This document shows, piece after piece, positions 36,509 through 48,375 of a stretch of DNA of 64,000 nt (position 1 is its first letter; each line of letters starts with the position of its first letter). The position numbers and the translations under genes were made by a program. The stretch is from Paragorgia papillata (taxonomy: Eukaryota; Cnidaria; Anthozoa; Scleralcyonacea; Coralliidae): the NCBI GenBank assembly GCA_035771165.1, contig JAWNZC010000013.1, positions 3,466,827 to 3,530,826 on the forward strand. The letters are read 5' to 3'. The notes under the pieces were generated by a model. That model made no database searches. It saw nothing but the letters and a program-made list of their open reading frames with translations, and was not told where the DNA came from.

Positions 36509-37430
36509 GAACATTTCGTATATTACCACGGGTCTTATACCCCGGGGTTTTGTCTTGAGCGGTCAGCGGTTGGCATGATCATGGCGGGATTTCCTGCAGT
36601 TTGCGGCATTTTTTCAAGGTTTTGACAGTGCTATTTTGAAAGTCTTTTATAAATATAATATGGTATACCCATACAAAAAAACATGCCTGTTTATAATGCG
36701 TGGAATCTAAGTAGATCAGTAAAAAACACAGTAGTGGCAAATACAATTGAGGAATTTGTCAGCAATGATATATGTACGTATGATATTGTCATTGAAATTC
36801 GGTTCGAATAATATTTGGCATATTTTAACATATATAAATATATATTGGCATATTATTAAACATTAATGGTCATATAATGGTTGCACTGTAAACTTTTATT
36901 ACAAACTAGTTTATATTTCTTGAAATTGGTCAAGAGCATCATTTGGCTAAAACAATACTACCATAATATAACAAATTCTCCATATTTTTTTATTTATGAA
37001 AAATGTTGTGCTTTCTTTTAAAATATTCAAGTCACACAGAATCTTGTAGGCGGAAGGGGCTTTTTCCAATTTTTTACTAATAGATCATGCCCTGTGCTTT
37101 TGGACAAATCCGTCCCCTGGGTCCCCAGGGGTCGGCCCAAGGGGGAAGCCGATGATAGATGCATTAATCTCATTGCATTAATCTCGACTGTAACGTCGTT
37201 TGACCTTGGCCCAAATTGCTAAAACTTCGTTCTTCTGCTGCACATGAATACACGTATCCAAGTTCTTCGCGTCAGAAGACTGGCAGATTCTATCGATCGA
37301 ATAAGATGCTGTTAGATGCGAGCAGTCTTCATTCAGGGTAAACCGAACCTAAAGGTCCTAAGCTTTGGTCAATATTCAGATGAGTTGTGTAATCTTGTGT
37401 AATTACAAATGAGGATTCTTGCGCAACGAC
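36509..37430. other. intergenic, no gene seen
   Basis: AT-rich sequence with one G-rich patch (GGGTCCCCAGGGGTCGGCCC near 37120). No exon-like segment or intact element could be supported. Confidence 0.5.
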
Positions 37431-37436
37431 ATAGGT

Positions 37437-37589
37437 ATATAAAGTGGGCTACGAGTGGACGTTCCACTTTGGTGTTCCACCAATTCAACTGATGTTCATC
37501 TCGCATTCATCAATTGTATAGGTCAAGAGTTTGTCCCATTGCCTGACCCTATTGGCTTACAGAAGTAACGGCTTGACGTGCTTTTAACG
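37437..37589 (+). promoter_or_regulatory. TATA-box promoter candidate with non-coding first exon
   Basis: GTATATAAAGTGGGC at about 37436-37450 is a strong TATA context. About 140 bp downstream, CTTTTAACG is followed by GTAAGT (37590), a consensus splice donor. The spacing fits a 5' UTR exon. No partner acceptor can be assigned; the next plus-strand gene found starts coding at 58260. Confidence 0.4.
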
Positions 37590-39390
37590 GTAAGTTATTT
37601 CAGAATTCAGTATATTATATATACATATTATGCCGGCGACTTATTACCGGCATGTCGGCAACGTTGACTCAAGTTCAACTTTGGCAGTGTGCCGGCGATA
37701 GACTCATGGAAACGCACACGATTATCAGAAATTCATCAGAGTATAAATAAGTTTGTGTTTCTGTGGCCGTCATGCCTGCGAAATTAGCGAGGTTCAGATC
37801 ACAGGAGGACCGCTACCGGAAATGTTAACTCTTTGAGGCTAACGCCGGACGATTTTACTCGTCAAGGGAAGACCCCTGGCAGTCAAGGGGTTGTAGTCGT
37901 AGTTGGTTCTAACCCTATAGTACCATAAAACGCTTTCTTTTTTTGCACTAGATTTGAGATCTGCGACCATTCTGGTCTGAACGAAAAAAACAATATTAGA
38001 TTGCATGCTTAATTATATTTACGGTAGCGGTAGTATTTACGGTAGAATCTCGCTATTGAGTCGGTATACGAGAACCAGACTTTAATTAAATAGGTTGTCG
38101 CTGTAGACTTTTCATATTTTAAATGTTTAATTAATAACTAATCTTTTGAGACTTGAGGCATGCTGCCGGTTTATTGCAAAAGCTTTTAGTCCGAATTAGC
38201 ACCTAGGGCGCATCGCAATGTAACCAAAAGCTATTGGTGATTTGGTGCGGTTTTGTCGCGGTTTTGGTTGCGGTTTGGTTGCCATTTGGTTGCTCTTCTC
38301 ACCAAACGATCGTGTTTCCCGCCGGCTGAAATTCTCAAACAATCGATAACCACAGGTTACAGAAATACACCAAGTTTGAGTTGTTTTTATTGAGCTATTT
38401 AAGGCATCAAATATGAGATTTAAAACGTCATATATAGTTACTGAAATTTGTTATGGCTTTTTGGCCGCCGCGCAAAGCCTGGAAGGTCCGGAGAACGAGT
38501 TTATTGTCGTCATGTACACGCGTAAAAACGCACAACTTGTTCACGGTTGTCAATGTTGTGCTGCCCGCCGTGAACAAGTTGTTCACTTATGGTTCGAACA
38601 ACTTGTTCACGGATAAATCAACAGTCGTGAACAAGTTGTTCCAACAGCCCATTTTTATAGCCAACAACGTTGTTCGCACATGATACAACATGTAACAGCA
38701 TGACGAAATAACAACGATGAACAATGATGCATGATGCATGTATCAACACGTTCTTCGGTTGTTACAACATGCGTGAACAACGGTTGTTTCATCAAGCTGT
38801 AACAACTTGTTGAAACAATGATGAACAATGTTGTTCATTTATCAATGTTGTTCACATATGTCAACAAGTTGTTACAGCATTGTTCAGGCAACAATGCTGT
38901 AACAACTTGCGAGATTTTGGGCCACCTGCTGTGGTCTAGATGTGTCGTATTACACTTGGAATTCCTGTATTTTAAACGTATTTATTAAATATTTTCTGTT
39001 TCCCCAATATAAATAAATTCTATTTTGAAATGCCTTTGCTCTAGAGGTAATGATGATTGTGTTTTCTTAATTCATTTACGTGGTGTTGAATATCAAAGAA
39101 AATCGACAACAACGGGCAAGAGCTTTGTCACGAATACAAAGCGATTGTTTATTAAAATGCAGCGAGCTAGGATAGCCACTTTAGTAGCTCACATTTTGTC
39201 GAAAACCACGGCGGAAATCGCATTCCACAATACAACCACAAGATCGTTCACCCAATATTGTATTTCATATTTGCGTGCCGTGTGTTTTGATTGTTTTTTA
39301 ACCCGGGAATCATGACTCACTCATGCTATAAATAAGCGACAAATAACTAATTTCCTGTCTGGTGCCGTGCCCATATAATCTTTTAATTAA
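37590..39390. other. intergenic with GTGAACAAGTTGTTCAC palindromic repeats
   Basis: Between 38530 and 38910 the palindromic words GAACAAGTTGTTC and TGTAACAACTTG recur in both orientations, giving a dense fold-back cluster. Elsewhere I see only dispersed repeat fragments (37825-37890). No gene. Confidence 0.6.
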
Positions 39391-39623
39391 GGGGCTGTTT
39401 ACATGAGCCGGGCTATAGCCTGGTTAACTGGGCTCACGCGATTGATTAGGATCTCACTGTGGATTTGAAACTCGCGTAAACTAAATGTACAAAGAAGAAT
39501 TGGTTTAGTTTAGATGTAAACTATCCATAACGTTGATTAAAATCTCTTTGTGGCCGAGGAAAGAATTTCGTGACACGAGTCAGCGCGGTTAGCCGGGCTA
39601 GCCCGGCTCATGTAAACAGCCCC
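39391..39623. mobile_element. MITE with TAA target duplication
   Basis: Ends GGGGCTGTTTACATGAGCCG and its complement, flanked by TAA (39388-39390 and 39624-39626). The layout is close to the element at 25021, although the TIR sequence differs. Confidence 0.88.
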
Positions 39624-39644
39624 TAAAACTGTGAAATAAAAGTA

Positions 39645-39760
39645 GTGTGCTGCATAGGCAGTGTTGAAATACAAATCGAAATATAGTAAGGTTTGAGTAC
39701 TGCCGAAATTATTGAACGTAGTTTTCTAACGTTTCGAGCGAAGGCCTTCGAGGGAAACCC
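39645..39760 (+). mobile_element. truncated Penelope-type fragment
   Basis: Carries GTGCTGCATAGGCAGTGTT, AATCGAAATATAGTAAGG, ACTGCCGAAA and CTAACGTTTCGAGCGAAGGC in the same order as the left arm at 26.8 kb, then breaks off within the hairpin. Confidence 0.7.
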
Positions 39761-42760
39761 TCCCACTTTGTTGAGAGGTCTTCCCTTGAGGTAAAATCCG
39801 AGGGGCAAAGCACTCCAAAAATCCCGTACACTTGGACGAAAATTTCAAATGTGAAATGTCTTTTCTTTGTCATTTTTGTCGACAGAAATGATGAGAAACA
39901 GAAGAGTATAAATATGTCATTCAATACGTCCAAGGTGTTCGTTGTCACGAGAGTGCCCGTTGTAAGGAGAGTAAAACAATAAAAATGTTCTTTTCAGTGT
40001 CCGTAATAGCGTGGTGTCTGCAAGACCAAGACGAGAGTTGACTCACGTTGACTGTAGTGTGTAGCCGGGTTTGTAGAAGTACGCCTATACTTCATTCTGG
40101 TGCGCCCGAGGAAGAGTGGCAGACACATTTGTTTTGATGTTAGCATTGATTTGTGTTCGGAACTCTGTTGGCATGTTGATCAGGAAAACGATCACGTTGG
40201 CGCATACCAAGCCTTCTGGCTTATGTTATTATGTCTGGCGGGAAAGCGCATTTGCGCAAGTTCTAATTGTCTTGCGCTATCCATTTTCTGAGGCGCGTGG
40301 GAGAGCGCATGGTTGAGAGTTGTTCAGTTTTCTTCACCTAAATGTTGCGCGAACTATTCTACGAAAATCTTATTAATTTCGACAATGTATTTATATGATG
40401 GCGCTAAATGGTTTACAGAATGATGGGCGCTATTAAAATGGTTTTAATACAGACCGCCGGGTTTTGTCTAAGATATGGTTTTGATTTTGGTCATCACTCA
40501 TCAGTTCTTGCCCAATATGCACTAATATAGTAGTTCGTTAGGATTTCTGTTGGCATATAAAGTACCTGGGTTATTCGATCCAGCAGGATTTTGAATACAG
40601 CGGATGCGGAGTTATGTAATGTTTTGGCTCGGACTGCAATGAGATCTTGTTTGTTAGTTTGTTTGTATTTAGTTCGGATCCTGGATCGCATTCTTTGCTC
40701 TAGTACTGAACGCGTGCTTCAGTCAGCTTTCTATAGACTATAGCCTAGTCGAACACTCGAACAATATACATTCAAACACCTAATTATACACCGTAACTTG
40801 TGTTTAAATTTGTTGTATACATTTATTTCTAGTAATCAATAAATGATATTTGTATAGCGTCCAATGCACTTGGCTACATTAGTAATCGTCTGCGTCCTCT
40901 GGTTCTTTCTCCGAAATCAAGTTCAGTTCACAGAAAAGAGAAAACTATCTTCTTGTTAAATTAACACTTTGGGAGTTTGTGGAGCCAGCATAAAATACTA
41001 AAGACTCGTCGTCAGGCTTCAAAGTGTTAAAGAGATAGGTTTTTAACACTTTGAGGCCTGGACCTCTCCCTGTGCTGAATAAAATGGCGTTAGCCAGAAT
41101 AAAATACTAAAGACTCGTCGTCAGGCTTCAAAGTGTTAAGCGAGGTTATTTTATGCAGCGCCGACTGTTGGCGGAGGAAATATTAAAATACCAGTAATCA
41201 GCATACAACGTGAAGTGCGATTAATATATAGAGAGAGTTTACAAGACGTATCAGAGCCAGGATGGGTCAAAGCTGTTTTTTAATCGCGAACAATCCCCTG
41301 TGTATGTTGGTTTAAATTAATACGAGTTTGTCGATAGGCCTTGTTAGATTTGGAGAGTGAAGACGAACAATTGGCTAGATTGAATAATTAATTAATTATT
41401 GTGCCGATAGCGAACTGAAACACAGGTGAAGAAATAATAAGTCTGATGCTCTACCCATGCACTGAGCTACATGGTCAAGTTAAAGGAGCAGGTCGTGGAA
41501 TGATGGTACCTTATATTTGATATTTCGAAACTGAAATCTAGTTTCTTAAATCTTATTACGTTGTCGGGATAATTTACTAGATATTTGCACTAACCGCATG
41601 CACTAACTGGCAACCGCAAACCTAATACCATAGCTTATACGAGGTATAATGTTGCTGCTATAAGTCCATAGGTACAAAGACTGCGATCTAGTAATCGTTT
41701 TGAGTGATCCCTTCTAGTGAAATCTAGTCTTGACTTGGTGACCGTCTACTCACCCTGGTAGGGTTTGATCACTTTGATGGTGTGACCTTGGTCGGCAGTT
41801 TCTTTTATACTGTCTGGGTTTCAAGCTAACAGGAATCATGCTGTTCGTTAATAACAATGCCAAGATGCCGTCAAAGAGATTCTGTCTTCTGGTCAATATC
41901 TTCTTATTTACTTGGCGTGTTGAGTGATGCGTCTGAAGTGTTATCTTTCTTATCGTGATAAGAGTGAATATAATCTGATAGGCGTTGAAACACAATATAT
42001 CCTGTCTAGTGAAATCGCTTCTGCGGCTGCTCACTCTTGTTGCTAGCCTTTTCTGGCTGTATATTTGTGTGTTGGAGACTGGCGAACACCGATTGACTTC
42101 CCACTGTGTTATAGATTTGTATCTCTCTCTGTCATTCTTACCATACGTCTGTTTTACAATGCACCAAAGTCGTTCCCTCTATAATCAGACCCCCACATCC
42201 GATGGTTGTACATATTTTTGAAGATTAAAAAAGGAGACTCCGGAAATTGTGGTGGACGTCATTAAAATGAGCCAGTGCACTTTACAATATCATCGAGATC
42301 TCTTTCTATATTCATTAATGACTTTACAATCTTTTTAAAAACGGAATGGTTCGTGGAACTTGAAAGAGCAGTAACTAATTACATTAGGTAAAACGTACTA
42401 AAACGTACAGATACTTACTAGTACCATAAATGCTCATTTCGTGACATGTGAAAACAGTAACTTCGCTAATTTTAGACCTTTATCTCCGGTTGGCACGCTG
42501 CATTGGTTGGCGTTGGCGTTTCTCCAACATTCCGTATTTTGATTAAATCAGACGACATCACAGCGGTAATTGTGAATGGATTTTGTCAAACTCTGCATGT
42601 CATATTATCTAGGCTTTTAAATTAAATTGACTTTTTAGTCAATATGGTTTTTTTTTCTATTTTGGACTCATTTATTTGGGAGACACCTGGCACACAATTC
42701 TTAAGTTTATACTTTAACTGCTAATTAGGAGCATATATGACTACTAATTCGTCTGTAGAC
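39761..42760. other. intergenic, dispersed repeats only
   Basis: Dispersed repeat copies lie at 40968-41137 (two tandem units with CTAAAGACTCGTCGTCAGGC). A tRNA-SINE remnant with GAGCTACATGGTCAAGTT lies at about 41440-41560. No coding exon could be supported; open frames of 60-95 codons here lack splice context or family features. Confidence 0.5.
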
Positions 42761-42920
42761 GTAGCAATTCTAGAGCTAATACATGCGGGAAAAAAGTCCC
42801 GACTGCTGGAAGGGATGCATTGATTAGATTTAAAACCAATGCAAGTGTACGCCTGGTTTGTTGGCGATTCTAAATATAACTATGCGAATCGCATGCGTCG
42901 GCGATGTTTCATTGGATCCG
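42760..42920 (+). pseudogene. diverged 18S rRNA gene fragment
   Basis: AATTCTAGAGCTAATACATG, then AGTCCCGACTGCTGGAAGGG, ATTAGATT.AAAACCAATGC, GGCGATTC, CGAATCGCATG and GGCGATGTTTCATT follow in the order of the 5' domain of eukaryotic 18S rRNA (roughly positions 110-310). Insertions and substitutions show it is a decayed fragment, not part of a working rDNA unit. No other rRNA sequence flanks it. Confidence 0.85.
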
Positions 42921-44300
42921 AACCCCAGTCATTCGATGGTTTATAGTATAATTATATAATTGCGTCTATTGCCGGTCTGGTTATCAGAAGGTTGTGTGTT
43001 CGATCCCATGTCCGACGTTCAGAAACATTTTTTGAGTATTTGACAGTCCATGACAGAGCTTGAAGAACGTCTAGCAAACGTTTGTACCACTGACTCTGAC
43101 ATAAAGTATAAAATGGCACACCTCCTATTCCTCCTTACCACCACCGCCTTGCATGCATGAATACCATAATCGTTGGCTAACTCTGTATGCTATGTCCCGC
43201 TTCTGAACTCTGAAGACAACGCCGATGAAGGTCCCATTACGGCATTACCTATTTATTTAAAGTCTTCTGCTACCGGTTCCCCGTTCCCCCACTGTGTATA
43301 TATCCTCTTTGACGGATGATCCTTCAACTCTGGGTCAAGGGTTTAATGGCATCCGGCCGCGGCTCAAGGGTATATACACCAAGGAGTCAAAGAAACACAA
43401 ACAAGTCATTTTGGCAATTGACAGCCTGGCTTCCTGAGAATGATCATGCACGCAATACGCATGTTCTGTTCTATTCTATGTCACTTCTTCAATCCACACT
43501 CCCCCAGTTTCCATGCCGTAAAGTTCCAAAAATAACGACCCTCGTTTATACTTTCGGAATTAACAGCCTTTAGGGATCGTCACTTTCAGGGGGGTCGTTA
43601 CTTTAGGGGTGCTAAAATCTTTCACACCGGTACACGCTCTATCTCCTATATAAAAGGCGCAAATTACTATCAACAATTGTAAAAAAACAGAATTTATTTG
43701 TGTGTATTACATTAATTACAACTTTGACGAAAAGTAGCTCACTTTGTATTTTGATCAGTGTCATGCCACATCTAGATCGTATTATCAGCCGTCGGGTGAT
43801 AAGGCTGTAAACAGTTCAAGTTTAAACGGGGGTAGAATCTAGGGATTCAAACCTACTGCATGCATTTGTTTTGCATAGTTTGTTGTATCTCAATGCTATT
43901 TCGAGTGCAGATCTCGATCAAGGAGGAACCACTCGCTATATTAGAAACCATGCTCTCACTTTCGTTTCCTATGTAGAAGACCGCTAGATATGCGGGTCCC
44001 TTCTTTCTCGAGAATTATTAAATAGTATTAAGTCGGCTTATGTATTTCTCTGGCTAACAGACGATTTTACTCGTCAAGGGGAAAATTCACTGACAAGAAA
44101 GGCTGGAGGCTTACCTGGGATGCACAGACATAGTACGTCATTCACCACACCTCGTATATCGTGCCATTTGAGATACTAGACAGAAAACGCGATGTTTAAT
44201 GTAGAAGAGCGTCCATTGACGTCAAATAGTGTACCCGATATCTTGCCAACGGTTTCTATTCTAAATATTAATGTTTGTTGTAACTCGGAGTGATCTACGG
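42921..44300. other. intergenic, with a tRNA-like remnant and a TATA-like site
   Basis: GTGTGTTCGATCCC near 42996 looks like a SINE box B remnant. CCTATATAAAAGGCGC at about 43645-43660 is a good TATA-box match, but no donor-ended exon follows. No coding gene seen. Confidence 0.4.
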
Positions 44301-44322
44301 ACAAGTCTTTTTCTTCTCAGTT

Positions 44323-44935
<613 letters not shown>

Positions 44936-45479
44936 TATTAGGGGTTGGGATTCACCTATATTGGGAGAGTAGATTTAGTGCGTAGTGATCATGATTTTTT
45001 GAAATCAATAATTTGCCTAATAGCTCTGTAATTGAAAGGTAAAATCGGAGTCAATCAGTTTTTATTCTTTTAAAAAGTTGGGTTTTTTAGCTTGTGTTGA
45101 AAACCGCAGCCATTGACCTTGATTTCGTCGCCGTTTTATAAACTTATTATGTCGTGTTTCAAACATTTTCCAGTTGGGGTTCTTTTATTCATATTTAAGT
45201 CTCATTGCACTCTGTCTTTTTAAGGAGTCAATTATATTCTCTCCATGCTGGTGATCTGCGCTCTGGGTTTTTCGCATTCTTCTTTCTGAGTTCATTCTTT
45301 CTATCGTTTTAATTTCAGTCTCAGGATCTGATCACGCCAAGAAAATAAAGCTCTCCAAGGGCAACGTTAACAGCCGAATAAATATTTGTATCAACATGAA
45401 AGCCGGTAGGTTCTTTAGTCATGTTTGTTGTATAAGTCAAAACAATATAGAATGCGTTAAAGTATATATTTTTAATTAG

Positions 45480-45860
45480 AGAGACCTGGTACTTGTTGAA
45501 TCGTAGATACGAAAGTAGAGTACTGCGTAGGCAGTATTTTAGCGACACAATACAAAGATACAAAAATACGTGTTTGCCTTCAAGGACTTTGTTTATATTG
45601 AGGAGCGTTACGCGGTTGGCCAAGATTTATAGATAAACTTTACCTCGTTTATATGAAAGCGGTTACCTGGCACTTGTTGAATCGTAGATACGAAAGTAGA
45701 GTACTGCGTAGGCGGTATTTTAGATACAGATACGTGGTTGGCCAATATTTATAGATAAACTTTACCTCGTTTATATGAAAGCAAGTTACCTGGCACTTGT
45801 TGAATCGTAGATACGAACGTAGAGTACTGCGTAGGCGGTATTTTAGATACAGCAAAGCAC
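45480..45860. repeat. three tandem copies of an approximately 125-bp dispersed repeat
   Basis: GTACTGCGTAGGCAGTATTT or GGCGGTATTT follows TGTTGAATCGTAGATACGAA three times (near 45495, 45675 and 45800). The spacers are GTGGTTGGCCAA and AAACTTTACCTCGTTTATAT. A fourth partial copy is at about 48666-48800. The GCGTAGGCAGT word links it to the Penelope-type fragments. Confidence 0.8.
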
Positions 45861-46004
45861 AAATCTAGACTACAAAACATTTTAGGGAAAAAATATAATT
45901 TTTCATAACTATGTAGCTCTTCTATCAAGCCACCTTCGTGCACTCTAAAATATACAGAAGAGGAACTTTTGCAATCCTTGGGTTGTTTTGACGTAAGTTG
46001 TATA

Positions 46005-46135
46005 GATAAGTTTGTGGAAACACCATATATTTATTTGCTAATTAGCTTTCGCTCTGATGAAGGCCTGAGTCAGCAGGCCGAAAGCTTAGCAAATAAATAT
46101 CAGTTTACTTGGTGTTTCCACAAAACTTATCTATA
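46005..46135 (+). mobile_element. fold-back with a well-preserved hammerhead-like core
   Basis: Outer arms pair (TAGATAAGTTTGTGGAAACA and complement; ATATTTATTTGCT and AGCAAATAAATAT). Inside: CTGATGA (46054-46060), one A, a six-pair hairpin GGCCTG/CAGGCC, GAAA (46080-46083), then GCTT with predicted cleavage before A46088. The order and core bases match a hammerhead ribozyme apart from the extra A. Confidence 0.65.
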
Positions 46136-46538
46136 TTATCGCATTATCGCCATGATTGAAAACTTTCAAAGAATTGACGTAAGTTCTCTAAAAGTCTGAA
46201 AAAAAGTCTAAAAAATCTGATTGTTTATCGCTTTTTCCTATCGGGTCACCTTAAAAATACGACAATTCAAGATGTGTTATGTTCAAAAGTCAGAGATGGA
46301 CTTCGAAGTAGTTTTTAAGCATTTTCTGGACAGACTGACCGTTTAGTGTTATAATTAAAATAACGCAAAATTCGGATTTCGTGATATTCATAAAGAGCGT
46401 GATCATTTCTCACCCTAATTTAATTACCATGCTGCCGTCATAAATCTCAACATAGTTTATGTACGTATCTGCAGAGTTGGAAAAAAGCTGCGGGTATGCG
46501 GGTACCACCCGGAGGAAGGTTTACTTTAGTGAGGAAGA

Positions 46539-46650
46539 CATGACTCAACCTTGTACCCAGGGCCTTCTCTGCTTTCAAAATGGCGCGAGGAGAAGGGTCG
46601 TGGCAAAGGCTGGTCACGTGAAACCAATAATTTTGGAATATTTTGATGAG
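46539..46650 (+). mobile_element. dispersed repeat, one of an inverted pair
   Basis: Contains TTGTACCCAGGGCCTTCTCT and AAAATGGCGCGAGGAGAAGG, then GGCAAAGGCTGGTCACGTGA. The inverted copy is at 47438-47558, about 0.8 kb away. Confidence 0.75.
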
Positions 46651-47437
46651 TGACTCACACTGTACCGGGGGGTGCGGTACAGTCACTGATAAACAGAGTA
46701 TAGTTGGCTTGTGTATGTAACACTATTCAGCAAACTATTTAGGCACTCAAGAATAACCAAACCGTACAAATAACAAGACATTCTCTTAACAAGTTTATCA
46801 AATCAGTTAATGGCCGTGTTTAGTAAGAAGCGTCTGCACTACAACATATTTGCTTTATCATGCAAGCAAGAAGTGTTTATTTCGCTTTCTGGACTTTCCG
46901 AATCTAATTTAAAATTTTAGAAATATACAAAGTCAAAGTCTTCAGTGCTGATCAATAATGTTCGTCGATCGTAGTATTGTTGTTGACCGAATATTTGTAT
47001 TAAAGTACAACCTCAAAGTCAACGAGGACAGCAGATTCGATTTCGAATCATGCCGTTTGAGTATAAATCGACAGATACAACAATTAAATTTCCACAAATC
47101 CCAAACGTGTGGACAAGAAACATAAATGTGCTATACTGGACGGTAAATAAACTTCCAACAATCAACAGCATTCGAATATTTTAAGTGTATGTAGCAGTAC
47201 CTGCATAACCACAGTAGTTCTATTGAAAGCGGATTTCTGTTTATCAGTTTATGATCGTTCGTCGCCTTCGGCTTCATTTCTGGCGATTGACGGCAACAAA
47301 TATGAATTATCCAGCAAATGTCGTAAATTTTGAAATATATCTATTTAATAACGTTACTGCAACAACAACCTACGTTTATAAGAACCGAATCAACCGCTCC
47401 CCCCAGGACGGGCGAAGCTCAAATTATCCACGTGACC

Positions 47438-47558
47438 AAATACTCCAAGAATCGAGCATCTTGGAGTATTTTGGAATCACGTGACCAGCCTTTGCCAGGG
47501 TCTTCTCCTCGCGCCATTTTGAAAGCAGAGAAGGCCCTGGGTACGAGGTTGGACATGA
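47438..47558 (-). mobile_element. dispersed repeat, inverted partner of 46539-46650
   Basis: Reverse strand matches the copy at 46.5 kb through AGAGAAGGCCCTGGGTAC and CACGTGACCAGCCTTTGCCA. Between the two copies there is AT-rich sequence with no supported gene. Confidence 0.75.
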
Positions 47559-48280
47559 CTAAATATCTTCAACTAATCAACCAATTAAAAGGCTTAAAGC
47601 ACCTCACGTGATTATTAGTTCTTACTTACTTAGCCTTACTGTTACAGAATCATCCTCAGAGAAAGAGCGGTGGACCGGAATCCCAAAAGTGCGAGTTCAA
47701 ATCCCGCTCGAGTCAGCCGAATGTTTCGGTTGCCTTACTGCATGTTCAACATTCTGACAAGGCTGACCTTAGCGATCTGTCTCGGTTTTATAGGTTGTTT
47801 TCTCAATTTATACCTTCTTTTACTATTTGTTATGTCTAATGCGGCTTATTCAGCTCATGAAAGACGTGTTGGAGGACATCTTGTTAAGTTTTTCCTCATT
47901 TCTGAAGAGCTTGCATATGACGCACATGTATCAGGAATGTTGTTTTAAGACACAGCGGCGGAACAGTAAATACTATGAGTTTTTGGCAGGTTGATGTACA
48001 CTGTCTCTATGCTCTAACAGGTCATTACAATATACTTATGGTTACTCAAAATTACACTTTACCCTTGAATATTTTACATGACGCAACCATCACGGCGTTT
48101 AAAACGCACGCAGTGTGCATGTGTCTGCTCGTTACGGCTCATTGGCAAATCTCCAAATTAATTAATTTTCGAGTGTTGAAAAGGTCGGCCAAAAAACGCC
48201 GGAAACGCGCTCTTTAATTTCCAACTGTTTTGCATTCCACAAAGCGCCCTGTGGATTGTGGTATGCACCGTCAGCTTACA

Positions 48281-48375
48281 CTATAAAAGCGTTTGTTTTC
48301 CTTGCACGGGCAGATCACGAGGGAGCAGACGACCGGTACAGAGTGACATTTTCTGCGTAATTCAGTTGACACGGA
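48281..48375 (+). promoter_or_regulatory. TATA-box promoter candidate with non-coding first exon
   Basis: CACTATAAAAGCG at about 48279-48291 is a strong TATA context. A short stretch without an in-frame start ends in ACGGAG followed by GTAAGA (48376), a consensus donor. It resembles the 37.4 kb site in layout. It may drive an alternative first exon of a downstream plus-strand gene; this is inference. Confidence 0.42.

Noticed and set aside
31921..36625. Many long overlapping frames on both strands (up to 367 codons)
   Set aside because: All derive from the 10-bp satellite; no start context, splice sites or non-repeat domain.
47670..47948. 92-codon frame with hydrophobic stretch
   Set aside because: No splice or family support. 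Its first part overlaps a SINE box B remnant (GAGTTCAAATCCC).
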